Of a stretch of DNA of 64,000 nucleotides, positions 51,902-61,312 are shown one piece after another. Within the stretch, counting starts at the first letter, position 1. Every line of letters starts with the position of its first letter. The translations under genes and the position numbers were made by a program. This DNA comes from G963664835 sp963664835. GTDB lineage: Bacteria; Chloroflexota; UBA6077; FW602-bin22; JBCLEL01. The DNA lies in the NCBI GenBank assembly GCA_963664835.2, contig CAXXUG010000028.1, positions 186,001 through 250,000 on the forward strand. The letters are read 5' to 3'. Below the pieces are notes generated by a model. It did not search any database, was not told the origin of the DNA, and saw only the letters and a list, made by a program, of their open reading frames with translations.

Positions 51902-52774
51902 CTAGGCAGTCAGGCCAAGGAACCGCGCAGCGTTCATGCCAAAGATGCCTGAAGCTTGCGCTTCCGTCAGGAAATCGCAATGCTTGATGTAGTCTCGTAA
52001 CTGTCTGTAGGTGGCTTTAGTCAAGACCGGTGGGTAATCCGTACCCCAGAATATCTTGTCGGCGCCTATATTCTCCACCGTCCACCTGAGAAACTCTTGT
52101 GCCGTTGGAAATGGATACTCCTCAGGCCTATTGACCAAGTTAGGTATCGCAGCAATGTCGGCCCATATCCTGGGATGGGTTGACAGTAGTGCGCGGTCCT
52201 CCCATCCGTCGCCACTGGCTCCACCTACGTGGCAGTTTACGATCGAAATGTTCTCGAATTCGTCAATAAGCTTCCGTATTGCGATCACATCTTCAGGCGG
52301 CGAAGCGATTAGATCTATTGCCATAATTCGCTTGAGCTGGTTTAGTCGCTCCCAGATTCGCCACTCGTTTTCGCCGTCGAAACGAAAGCGGCTTCTCATC
52401 CTGCGTGTAGATCCCACTTCGACCTTTAGACCAATCATCCCAGCTTCTATGAGACGCTCAAGCTGGTCCGGCGCATCTGGTTGATCCATAGGTCCAAGGA
52501 ATGCGAAACCCACAAATCTATCCGGCCACTTCCGCAGTGCGCCAATCACCGCTTCGTTTTGGTCACCGTACATGTTGTGCTGGACCAGTACTGCCTTGTC
52601 GACACCGGCGTCGTCCATATAGCCCAGCAAGACCTCTGGGGGACTGGCGGGTGGATGAAAGGACGGGGGTAAGATCTGCATCGGCTCACCACCATCGACT
52701 AATTTCCCATATTCGACCGGTTGCCAGAATCCGGTGAATTTGGGCGCTATGTGGGCGTGGGCGTCAATTATCAT
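51902..52774 (-). CDS. Amidohydrolase_2 family metal-dependent hydrolase
   Basis: 290 residues, TIM-barrel hydrolase. The metal-binding DAHAHI opens the protein; CHVGGASGDGWEDRALL is in the middle and FWGTDYPPVLTKAT carries the late aspartate. Related enzymes decarboxylate or hydrolyse cyclic acids; the substrate is not predictable. ATG 52774 has GAGGAGC just upstream and gives a normal family start; the frame begins further upstream at 52831. Confidence 0.86.
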   Translation of the reverse strand: MIIDAHAHIAPKFTGFWQPVEYGKLVDGGEPMQILPPSFHPPASPPEVLLGYMDDAGVDKAVLVQHNMYGDQNEAVIGALRKWPDRFVGFAFLGPMDQPDAPDQLERLIEAGMIGLKVEVGSTRRMRSRFRFDGENEWRIWERLNQLKRIMAIDLIASPPEDVIAIRKLIDEFENISIVNCHVGGASGDGWEDRALLSTHPRIWADIAAIPNLVNRPEEYPFPTAQEFLRWTVENIGADKIFWGTDYPPVLTKATYRQLRDYIKHCDFLTEAQASGIFGMNAARFLGLTA

Positions 52775-52996
52775 TCTTGCTCCTCTTTTCAAGCCGGGCG
52801 AAAACGGCAACCTGTTAAAGTTCGGACTCAAACAACGGCGTTTCTACAGTCTATCAATTGGGGCAACGCGGCATAGCGGGGAATAGATCGCCATACGTTC
52901 TCGTAGAAACTGAGACTGGCATGTCTCCCTGGTTGTCGCCGAAGGACTCAAAGAGCACCTGGCAAGTACTGAGCAGTTGGCTCAGTAGGATGCCGT

Positions 52997-55165
52997 CTAC
53001 GAGCCTGGAATGGGCCCGCCATGGAATCGCCCGTAAATCTCGTGAAACTTGGCCTCTTTTTCGAGGGGAGTGTTGGCGAGAAAAGCCTGATAAATCTCGT
53101 CCTCGGTTACCGGTTCACCTTTAGACTCGCCCAACATGTATAGGTCTCGCAAAGAGGAAGATACCACCTCACGCCCGAGTTCTACGTACATCGCCAACAT
53201 GAACGAACCGCCAAGGATGTATGGGCAATCGGCTAAGTCGGATTGCTGGATCCCGTCTGTGGTCTGTCCGGCAGTAGCTTCGAGGAACTCTTGAATATCG
53301 GTCACCCCATGGGGTTTGCAATATTCTGTGTCACGACTGATGGCCTCAACCAAGCGGTTGGTAAGTGCCACTTGCTCTGTGACGTGGAGGGTGTGGAGCG
53401 CCAGGAGTTCCGCCGATCCTTCAATGAGCCACAACGGAAGGTCTTTCGAATTCCAGTAGAAGTGAGCCAGTTCGTGGTGGAGAATCCATCTAAACATTAT
53501 GGTTCTCTCCGATTCCATTATCGCGATGTGGGTGAACGAGTTTACTCCCGAATAGCGGTACCAATTAGGCAAGCGCCATTCGGGTTCCAACAAGACTATG
53601 ACATCAGTCTTTTGCCAGAACACTCCCATGAAATCTTCAATCACTTCTATCCCAGACCGCATGACTTTGAATAGGTCATCATAGGGTGGAATCGAAGATC
53701 GGCGAATCGCGTAGAGGTGCACGTCGCCGACTGAAGGCAAGGAGATGGTTGCGGAGCGCACGCGGCCATCTTGAATCAGGCCGGAGAATAGTTGCTCCGA
53801 GGCAATGACTCTACTGAGTACGAGGACTAAGGCCACCTCTTCGTCCGTTAGATCGTCCTGGTACCAAGCCTGCGTGGCGATTTGCTCCAGTTGGCTTTCC
53901 TCCATTTCTCCTAAGGAGCCCAGAGCATGGAGGTGCAGTGGTCTCAACCAAGGCAAGGCGGAGAGTTCCTTGGCGAAGTCGAGGTCTTCCAACGCTATAT
54001 CCCGCAAATACATAATCGCCCACTGTTCACCTTTTGTCAGATCGTCGGCTAACCAAGGAAAGCCCAATATGATCTGAGCCAGGGAGACGTCTTCTTGAGC
54101 GATGTCGTCCAAGTCTCTAATTACCCAAAGTTCGTCCTCGGTCAGACCGTCGGCGACCCAAGAAAAATTGGACATGAGTCGAGCCAACTCCTCCGTGGTT
54201 GACGACGCTGGCGTAGTCTTGCCCTCTTGTTCAAATGCATTCTTCAAATTACTGTTGGGTAGCTGCGCAGGGCGTGCTACTCCTTTTGGTTTTGTGTTGT
54301 CGTATTGCCGGTATAGCGCACTGCCTCGGGCCTTCTGCTCTAGGTCTCCTGGAAGGTTCTGACCAGTGATGATTGACTTTAGGTGGTCGCCAAGCAGCAA
54401 TGCCTGAGTCTGGCCACTCTTCTTGTCGTAGTGCATTATCCCGCGTTGGAAGCGTAGATAGATGAATTCGCTGTTGTTTGGGTCAGCCGCAGGCCGCGAA
54501 ATTACTGCTCCCCACATCTCCAGGTTGATCCCGGGCATCCAGTCCGGATTCCCATCGCCATCCGGGTATGCGTCCTCGAACTGGACCGTATTCAGGAAGA
54601 CCTCGTGAAAGTTGACTTTTACGCCTTCCCAGACATTTGGGACGTTCTGTTTCATCCAGGCTAACAGCGCCGTCTGATAATTTGTCGAGCCAGGAGGCGG
54701 TGCAGTCGCTACTAACTCTCTATCGAAAGTCGGGAACGTCGCGCCGTTCGCCACGTTGTATTCGAGCAGACCCTTGTCCAGAATATTGAGTTGCCCCGGG
54801 CTGCCATCCTGACTGATCTGGATGACTCGCCGCTGGAAGAACTGGACTTCACTTCCACGGAAACGGAACTTGCGCGAAGTTGGATAGCCAAATGCGTTCA
54901 CTCCACCACGCTTGATAAAGTAATCCCATATCGTGTCGTCGGCGATCCAATAGCCGGTTTGGGGAAAGTAGCGGTCCGCACTAACCGACGAAACCGTCTC
55001 GTTTGGCGCGGCTCCAACGATAACTGGGGACGCGAAGATCGAAGTTGCCACGGCAAATGACAGCAAGATCTTGAGGACTCCGTGCCCGATCAATGGTTCG
55101 CTCTTCCCAGCAAAATTAGTGCCTGAATCCGTACGCAAATGATTATCTTTGGGGTTATTGGGCAT
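52997..55165 (-). CDS. Secreted HEXXH metallopeptidase-like protein with internal repeats
   Basis: 722 residues. Signal segment HGVLKILLSFAVATSIFAS, cleaved near VGAAP. The N-terminal part has an LGFP-like pattern (DYFIKRGGVNAFGYPTS). The middle has at least three helical repeats of about 35 residues sharing W-x-x-DxLT-x-x-E, for example WVADGLTEDELWVIRDLDD, WLADDLTKGEQWAIMYLRD and WYQDDLTDEEVALVLVLSR. The C-terminal third carries the zinc site HHELAHFYW and, 22 residues on, WLIEGSAELLA with the third ligand glutamate, as in gluzincins. Start 55165 is likely; upstream frame to 55270 has no match. Function unknown. Confidence 0.7.
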   Translation of the reverse strand: MPNNPKDNHLRTDSGTNFAGKSEPLIGHGVLKILLSFAVATSIFASPVIVGAAPNETVSSVSADRYFPQTGYWIADDTIWDYFIKRGGVNAFGYPTSRKFRFRGSEVQFFQRRVIQISQDGSPGQLNILDKGLLEYNVANGATFPTFDRELVATAPPPGSTNYQTALLAWMKQNVPNVWEGVKVNFHEVFLNTVQFEDAYPDGDGNPDWMPGINLEMWGAVISRPAADPNNSEFIYLRFQRGIMHYDKKSGQTQALLLGDHLKSIITGQNLPGDLEQKARGSALYRQYDNTKPKGVARPAQLPNSNLKNAFEQEGKTTPASSTTEELARLMSNFSWVADGLTEDELWVIRDLDDIAQEDVSLAQIILGFPWLADDLTKGEQWAIMYLRDIALEDLDFAKELSALPWLRPLHLHALGSLGEMEESQLEQIATQAWYQDDLTDEEVALVLVLSRVIASEQLFSGLIQDGRVRSATISLPSVGDVHLYAIRRSSIPPYDDLFKVMRSGIEVIEDFMGVFWQKTDVIVLLEPEWRLPNWYRYSGVNSFTHIAIMESERTIMFRWILHHELAHFYWNSKDLPLWLIEGSAELLALHTLHVTEQVALTNRLVEAISRDTEYCKPHGVTDIQEFLEATAGQTTDGIQQSDLADCPYILGGSFMLAMYVELGREVVSSSLRDLYMLGESKGEPVTEDEIYQAFLANTPLEKEAKFHEIYGRFHGGPIPGS

Positions 55166-55309
55166 CCTAGCAGAAGCCTCGTAAGAGAGGGATGAACAAG
55201 CTCGTCTGAATTCTCGTGACAACCCTTGATGCGCTATCAGAATCCTGGCCGGGTACCCAAAGCGCGACATGTGCTTGAGGATTGCCGGTGTTAGACAAGG
55301 AAGGGGACT

Positions 55310-56066
55310 CTAATTTGACGGGTGCAGAACGAACCACAGTACCGAACCGTCATTGACGTTCATTAACAACCGGTCGCCGTGGGTGTGAAACTTCGTCTGG
55401 TAGGCAAGGGATAAAAACGTTCCTCCCGTTCCATCACGCGGCAGCGTTCGTGCAGGCGCGTCTTCTTTCCAGTATCCGTCGGTTATTGGCTGCCATTGGT
55501 TTCCGGCGAGCTCGATATGATCGCTCGTAAGCTTTGTATTGATTTTTTCAGAGACGCTCCGGTAGCGACTGATTAACAGGAGCCGGGCCGAAACTCCGCC
55601 AACATTTTTTCGGACGCGGGAATGAACCGATCTTTGTTTTGGAATTTCCTTTTTTCCCTCCACCGCTTGGTCTGATCTGCGAGCTCGGGCTCGGAGCACA
55701 GGCAGGCGGTAAAAAGGTTGTTCAGACTATTCGTTTCGCATTTCTTAATCTTCGACATAACGCCTGATTGCAGATTGATAACGACAGGGGCATAGAACCG
55801 ACGCCTCCACGGGCCAGCCGGCTTAAACAAAAGTATATTCTGCAGATTTCCAATTCTGGTGCGCTGCCTCGTATTCGACATGGGCCGACAACGTGGTTCT
55901 GGACAGTGATGCGGACTAGTGCGGATTTATGGGAACATATGTGCGGCATTCGCATTCTCGTATCGTCGACTCCGCAGTGTTCGAGGAATGCCTGGTAAAG
56001 AGGTCCTGAACTCACCATCTGGTCGATCCCAAGTCGCGGCACAATAGATGCATCGTCGCTCGTCAT
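55310..56066 (-). other. Unresolved minus-strand coding-like segment, frames broken
   Basis: Three adjoining minus-strand frames look partly coding: 55722-56066, 55573-55881 and 55310-55699. The last has a natural-looking end (DGYWKEDAPARTLPRDGTGG ... GSVLWFVLHPSN). The change from the second to the third frame falls at a run of A near 55612. I do not recognise a family. The base composition is visibly richer in A+T than the flanks, which suggests an acquired segment that may be decaying. Confidence 0.35.
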
Positions 56067-56488
56067 ATGACCGGATCGCCTGCTACCCGTTTAGTGAACG
56101 TCGACCGGCTGTTCATTGAGATGCGAATTCGCGGGAACCACGTTCGCTGTGCAAAGGCCGCATTAGGGAGACGCAAATGGCCGGACGTTTGTTGGTCCAA
56201 CTAGGGCGAATTGTCTGTGCGCTCGAGGCTGGGGATAATCCCCAGCGGTACCGGGTTTATCCTCATACTACATTGGATTCCAGGACTGCCCGGTGCCGGA
56301 CGAACGGAAGGAATGGTAGAAACGGCGGCGTGAGAATTCCGGAATCGGAATTTAGCCGCCAACGGTAAGATGCGGAACGGCGCATATTCTGGTTATGTAA
56401 TTGGTTTGGACGATGCGGTCTAATCCTTGTTGCCGGCTGGACCCGGCTGGTAGACTCAGCGCGAAATTCATGACAGAGGACGCTGAAC
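56067..56488. other. Gene-free stretch before the Fe-S protein gene
   Basis: No gene seen. The only structure is a palindrome, GCTGGGGAT-A-ATCCCCAGC, at 56228-56246. It resembles the second hairpin of the dispersed repeat family and could be a decayed copy. Confidence 0.5.
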
Positions 56489-57883
56489 GTGCAACTCCCG
56501 CCGAGTGATCAGGAACAATCCTGGATACCTCTTGGTATCGGACCCGCAATGCAGCCCTTGATGAATACGCCAGACTCGCCGGACTACCAGAATGCTCTGG
56601 CCTGCATCCGTTGCGGTCTGTGCTTGTCTGTCTGTCCCACCTACGCGACGGACCGACTGGAAGTCCAATCGCCACGGGGAAGAGTCGCGCTCATCCGAGC
56701 GGTAGACGAGGGTCGCCTGCCCCTCGAATCACCCGGATTCCACGACCATATGTATCACTGTCTCGATTGCCGGGCGTGCGAGACGATCTGCCCTTCGGGC
56801 GTAAAGGTCGGAGAGCTTGTATTGGGGGCGCGCGCGGAGATCGAGAAGCAGCGCACACCAGGATTCATCGAGAGAGCCATCAAGAAGTTCACGTTGGAAT
56901 GGGTGTTGTTTTCGCCAGAGCGTGTCGAGATAGCAACAGTTCCGCTGCGGCTCTATCAACGGCTTGGCTTGCAGTGGCTGGTCCGAAAGACGCGAATACT
57001 ACATATACTTCCTGGTCCATTCAAGACATTTGCGGTGATGGAAGAGCTCTTGCCGAAGTTACCGGGGCGTCCACTGCGCAGCATGATCGACGAGGTGACG
57101 CCGGCGAAAGGCGAGCGCACCTACAAAGTAGGATTCTTCCTGGGTTGCGTGATGAACGTAGTCTTTGCCGAGTCGAGTCAATCTACGTTGAATGTCTTGG
57201 TGGAGAACGGCTGCGAGGTGGTCACTCCCAGGGCGCAAAAATGCTGCGGGGCCCCTCACGCCGGTGAGGGCGATTTCAAGAGCCTGCGCGAGCTAGCCCG
57301 GCAAAACGTGGACCTTTTTTCGAAATGGGAACTGGACTATATAGTTGCCGACTGCGCCGCCTGCTCGGCAGAGACTAAGAAGTACGGCGAGTTACTTGAG
57401 GAGGAGCCCGAGTACGCCGATCGGGCGCGGGCGTTCAGCGCAAAGGTCCGCGATATCAGTGAGTTCCTGGCGATGATTCCTTTGAGGCAGCCAAGGGGCG
57501 AGGTCAATAAGCGGGTGACATATCACGAGGCCTGTCACCTGTGCCACGCCCAGGGTGTTTCGAAGGAGCCACGGAAGATGATTGAGTCGGTTCCCGGCGT
57601 GGAACTGGTAGAGATGGATGAAGCGGATTGGTGCTGTGGCAGCGCCGGCGTTTACAACCTGACCCATCCAGACAGGGCGGAGAAGATCCTGGAGCGGAAG
57701 ATGGGAAACGCAACCGCGACTGGCGCCGAAATCGTCGTTACCGGCAACCCGGGATGCCTGATGCAACTCGAGGCCGGCGCTCGCCGGTACAACGAGGGTA
57801 CGAAGGTGTTGCACCCGGTCCAACTGCTGGACGCGGCCTACCAGGGAGTTGAAGAGCCCGCCGGCTCTACCCGCCGGAAATAG
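56489..57883 (+). CDS. Glycolate oxidase-type iron-sulfur protein (GlcF/LutA-like)
   Basis: 464 residues. Two [4Fe-4S] ferredoxin motifs near the N-terminus: CIRCGLCLSVCP (about 39-50) and CLDCRACETICP. Then two CCG-type cysteine domains: FFLGCVMNV ... QKCCGAPHAG and YHEACHLCHAQG ... DWCCGSAG. This matches the electron-transfer subunit of glycolate/lactate oxidase complexes. No glcD/glcE flavoprotein gene is adjacent in the window, so the electron donor is unknown. GTG start 56489. Confidence 0.88.
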   Translation: MQLPPSDQEQSWIPLGIGPAMQPLMNTPDSPDYQNALACIRCGLCLSVCPTYATDRLEVQSPRGRVALIRAVDEGRLPLESPGFHDHMYHCLDCRACETICPSGVKVGELVLGARAEIEKQRTPGFIERAIKKFTLEWVLFSPERVEIATVPLRLYQRLGLQWLVRKTRILHILPGPFKTFAVMEELLPKLPGRPLRSMIDEVTPAKGERTYKVGFFLGCVMNVVFAESSQSTLNVLVENGCEVVTPRAQKCCGAPHAGEGDFKSLRELARQNVDLFSKWELDYIVADCAACSAETKKYGELLEEEPEYADRARAFSAKVRDISEFLAMIPLRQPRGEVNKRVTYHEACHLCHAQGVSKEPRKMIESVPGVELVEMDEADWCCGSAGVYNLTHPDRAEKILERKMGNATATGAEIVVTGNPGCLMQLEAGARRYNEGTKVLHPVQLLDAAYQGVEEPAGSTRRK

Positions 57884-57963
57884 TCGGCTTGCTGGGTGTC
57901 GGCCTGAAATAGCGCACCGAAGCGATCTGGTTTCCTGTGAGATGTTCTCCCTTTTGAGGTGAA

Positions 57964-59928
57964 ATGCCGATGTCAATCAATGTTGAAGAGAAGGGATTTC
58001 TTTTCGAGGAGTCGATCGACTCGGCGGACCACATAATCTCGAGGATCATCAATGCAGAGGAGAGCCGCCAAATTGAGAAGCTGATAATGATCCCTTCCGA
58101 AAGCGCGGCGCCGACCGCGGTGCGGCAGGCGATGGGGTCGGTGTTATCGAACATCTACGCAGAGGGGTACCCTTCGCTGGATACGCTGGCGGAGGACGAG
58201 TCGCTTCTAGGCGATCTGGACTATCAGCTAGCCCGATTCCACCGGCTCGGCGACAGACGTTACTACCAAGGCACAGAGATGGCGAATTTGGTAGAGGCAT
58301 TGGCGATCAGAAGGGTCCGAGAGCTCTTCGCGAACGAGAGGGCCGGCTTTGGCGACATCTTAGCCAACGTGCAGCCGCTCTCCGGGGCCCCGGCAAATAA
58401 TGCGATCTACAACGCATTGCTCGAACACGGCGACACAATGATGGGGATGAATCTCGCTCACGGGGGCCATCTCACCCATGGAAGCCCGGTCAATCGATCG
58501 GGCAAGAACTATAGGGTCGTTTCCTACAGTGTGAACGAAGAAACCGGGCGTTTGGACCTCGAGCAGGTGGCACGTTTGGCACGTGAGAGTCGGCCCAAAC
58601 TGATCGTGGCCGGCGCGTCGGCCTACCCTTGGGAGATTAACTGGGTTCGATTGAGGGAGATTGCAGACTCGTTACCGGAGAAATGCTATCTGGTCGCCGA
58701 CATATCGCATACCGCCGGGCTCGTGGTGGCGGACCTGTTCCCAAATCCAGTCGGCGTAGTTGACGTAACCAGCGCGACTACCCACAAGACCATGATTGGT
58801 CCCCGAGCCGCCATCATTCTGACAACTGACGAATCACTGGCACGCCGGATTGACCGGGCAGTCTTTCCTGGAGAGCAGGGCGGGCCGCACATGAACACTA
58901 TCGCAGCGATGGCTGTGGCGTTCGGAATAGCCAAGACGGAGAAGTTCCGAGAGCTGCAGCGGAGTATCGTTGCGAATGCGGAGCGGTTGGCGCACGAACT
59001 GGCGGCAAGGGGTTTGACCATAGCCTACGGCGGAACGAACACGCATCTGTGCCTAGTGGATTGCCGTTTGTTGAGGAACGAGGACGGGGAAGGTCTGGAT
59101 GGAAACGTGGCTGCGAGATTCCTGGAACAGGTTGGCATCGTTTGCAATGGCAACACGATTTACGGCGACACTCGTCCCAGGTTCCCCGGAGCGATCAGGC
59201 TTGGGACGCCCTGGCTGAGTCAACGTGGGTTCGGCGGTGATGATATGGCGGAAGTCGCCGACATTATCGCGACCGTGCTGTTCGCCGTGCGACCCTATTC
59301 TTACACCGTTGGCAAGAGTCGGCGACCCGCCGGCAAGATCGATTCCGAGGTTCTGAGCAAGTGCCGCCAGCGCGTCCGGGAACTGATCAGGGTAAACGCC
59401 GCTGGACCGCAGCCGGCAACGGCAACGGCATCGGTGGTTGAACGGCAAAGGGGGACGGAGCCAGTCTTGGCCCAAATAACTGGTCCGCGGGCGCTGAGCT
59501 TCATATCACAGGCGTCAGACGTAGAAACTAAGAATTGGGAGATCGGGAGTTGGAAGCCGGCGGCGATACGCAGAGTAGACGGATCGGTGTTCTCGAGGTC
59601 GGCGATTGCTTGGATGGGACGGGACAGGCACGGCCGCGAGGAGATAAGGCTGCTGCTGCCGGCCGACCTAGCGGACGAAGCGATCCAATGGCTCCGCGAT
59701 CTGTCGAGCGGAATTGTCGACCTGGGGCATGACTCGCCGGTACGCTCGTTAGATGGGCCGGTAACCGTGCGTGAGCTGAGGAAAGCGTCGATTGACCCAG
59801 AGGCGCAGGGGCTCCTGTCGATCGAAGACTACGAGCCACGGTTCACCGCCTCCAGGACCTATTTTGTGGGCCAACGCGCGCTTGGATGGGCCGGATCCGC
59901 GACGGAATCTGTCGGCTGGTCTGAATAG
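57964..59928 (+). CDS. Serine hydroxymethyltransferase-like protein with GcvT-like C-terminal extension
   Basis: 654 residues. Residues 1-460 are the PLP fold of SHMT: SNIYAEGYP, HGGHLTHGSPVNRSG, and the PLP lysine in SATTHKTMIGPR. A stretch of about 25 residues lies between the EGYP and RRYYQGTEMANL segments, longer than usual. From about 496 the sequence continues LAQITGPRALSFISQAS and ends with RTYFVGQRAL, resembling pieces of glycine-cleavage T protein. This extension is absent from ordinary SHMT. Both enzymes use folate, so a combined one-carbon role is possible but unproven. RBS GAGGTGAA upstream of ATG 57964. Confidence 0.75.
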   Translation: MPMSINVEEKGFLFEESIDSADHIISRIINAEESRQIEKLIMIPSESAAPTAVRQAMGSVLSNIYAEGYPSLDTLAEDESLLGDLDYQLARFHRLGDRRYYQGTEMANLVEALAIRRVRELFANERAGFGDILANVQPLSGAPANNAIYNALLEHGDTMMGMNLAHGGHLTHGSPVNRSGKNYRVVSYSVNEETGRLDLEQVARLARESRPKLIVAGASAYPWEINWVRLREIADSLPEKCYLVADISHTAGLVVADLFPNPVGVVDVTSATTHKTMIGPRAAIILTTDESLARRIDRAVFPGEQGGPHMNTIAAMAVAFGIAKTEKFRELQRSIVANAERLAHELAARGLTIAYGGTNTHLCLVDCRLLRNEDGEGLDGNVAARFLEQVGIVCNGNTIYGDTRPRFPGAIRLGTPWLSQRGFGGDDMAEVADIIATVLFAVRPYSYTVGKSRRPAGKIDSEVLSKCRQRVRELIRVNAAGPQPATATASVVERQRGTEPVLAQITGPRALSFISQASDVETKNWEIGSWKPAAIRRVDGSVFSRSAIAWMGRDRHGREEIRLLLPADLADEAIQWLRDLSSGIVDLGHDSPVRSLDGPVTVRELRKASIDPEAQGLLSIEDYEPRFTASRTYFVGQRALGWAGSATESVGWSE

Positions 59929-60017
59929 AGCATCGAAGAAATCTTCCATTCAGCGCACCTCTGGAAGGTCCCGGTATGCGAGGACGTACCTAACCTGTGG
60001 GTGTGACAGCCAGGAGT

Positions 60018-60488
60018 TCAGCTATCTAAAGCGTCGAGTTCCGAAACCTTCTCGTCGAATCTGCGTATAGCGAGGCGTTCCCTGTTTAGCTGGCTGGAAG
60101 AGGACGCCGAGGCAGCCGGAAGAAGCTCGCTGAACTTGGCGCACATGTACGACTCAAACTCGCTGTCCATCTCGAGCAGCGGTTGAGTCTGGGTACGCGC
60201 TACAAGGGCGCGCAATCTCTCGATGCTTCGTCTGCGGCCGGCCAAAGGGCCTGATCGCTCGGCCGTTTCGCCCTGGCAGATTGCGGAGGCGGTAGCCAAC
60301 AGGGATGGCGCCAACTGGGTCTCCAGACAGAAGCGAACAAACCACTCAAGATGGAAGAGCGGCTCGCCGGACCCTGGAGGCGCGAACCGTTCGGCGCAGT
60401 TGATCAGTTGCTTAACGGTTTCATCCAACTCGTTACGGAGAGAGTCCGCGAGGGTTGCGATGCGGGTCTGGCTATCCTGTGATGTCAT
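60018..60488 (-). CDS. Hypothetical protein, 156 residues
   Basis: Mostly helical and charged: DELDETVKQLINCAERFAPP opens it and the centre has LFHLEWFVRFCLE; the C-terminal third is rich in Ser, Ala and Arg. No family is recognised and no signal or membrane segment is seen. It converges with the SHMT-like gene. Real coding is supported by its length and the absence of a better frame, but function is unknown. Confidence 0.5.
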   Translation of the reverse strand: MTSQDSQTRIATLADSLRNELDETVKQLINCAERFAPPGSGEPLFHLEWFVRFCLETQLAPSLLATASAICQGETAERSGPLAGRRRSIERLRALVARTQTQPLLEMDSEFESYMCAKFSELLPAASASSSSQLNRERLAIRRFDEKVSELDALDS

Positions 60489-60939
60489 CGTTTCCTGACC
60501 TCCTTGGCCAAGGCAATAGCTGCGGGCGAGAGTGTACTCTTCAAGTATGCGTGGATGGATTCATAAAGGGAATATGCAATCGCCGCTCCGTTTCATTCGG
60601 GGGCGATTGTCGAGCAACGAGCACTGAGTTGGCCCGGGAGATCGTTCGCAGATACAAATGACCTGGCTTTGCGGGCCTGGGGAAGTTTGAGTGCGATCCC
60701 GCTCCGACACGCGCGGAGTTGTGGACTCACACAGAATATGGCGGTCCGGTGCGCCTGCGGCGGGGGAGAAGTGCCCCGGTATACTTTAGTCTCCCACCTT
60801 TGGATTCCAGCGTTCTCTGGATTGAGGAGACGGGAGTCAACCTGACGTCGGGGTCGTGGACATGGTTTCACAGTGATCTCTTACGCCGGCTGGCGTTCTG
60901 GCGGCCTGAGGCGCTACACTCATCAACCGGGAGGAGCTG
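60489..60939. other. Stretch without a supported gene
   Basis: A short frame exists on the + strand but its residues look random (Trp-rich, no pattern), so I do not call it. No hairpin or repeat was noticed. Confidence 0.45.
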
Positions 60940-61287
60940 GTGGCATACTGTCCGAATTGCAGTCGTGAATATGCCGATGCAGTGGCTCAATGTATTGAAT
61001 GCGGAACTGGCCTGAGTCCAGGACACAGGCCGGTGGAGAGATACTCCAGCATGGAGCCACAGGACGTCTTGGTTCCATTGTTCTCGTTCTTCTGTTTTGC
61101 GGTTTCGGCATCGCTGCTGTACGCGACGCTTGGCGCGCAGTTCGAATGGATCGATGGTCCTATCGCCACATTTATAGAACGAGTTCAACCGCCGTGTTTC
61201 GTGATCTTTTACCTAGTAGGCTCGCTTATCAGTGCCGGAGTTTTGGCCGGGTGGCTTCTCCGGGTGCTGATTCGCCGGATGAAGTGA
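60940..61287 (+). CDS. Zinc-ribbon membrane protein
   Basis: 115 residues. An N-terminal zinc ribbon, CPNC ... CIEC (about 4-21), is followed by two predicted membrane helices, LFSFFCFAVSASLLYATLG and IFYLVGSLISAGVLAGWLL. Short proteins of this shape are common and mostly of unknown function. GTG 60940 has GGGAGG upstream. It precedes dacA by 25 nt. Confidence 0.65.
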   Translation: MAYCPNCSREYADAVAQCIECGTGLSPGHRPVERYSSMEPQDVLVPLFSFFCFAVSASLLYATLGAQFEWIDGPIATFIERVQPPCFVIFYLVGSLISAGVLAGWLLRVLIRRMK

Positions 61288-61312
61288 CGTCCGACCTCCT
61301 CAAATACAGATC

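Noticed and set aside
56177..56368. 63-codon frame before the Fe-S protein gene
   Set aside because: Arg/Asn-rich low-complexity sequence containing a palindrome; no RBS or family.
60719..61015. Coding frame just before the zinc-ribbon gene
   Set aside because: Residues look random and overlap the supported zinc-ribbon frame with its own RBS.
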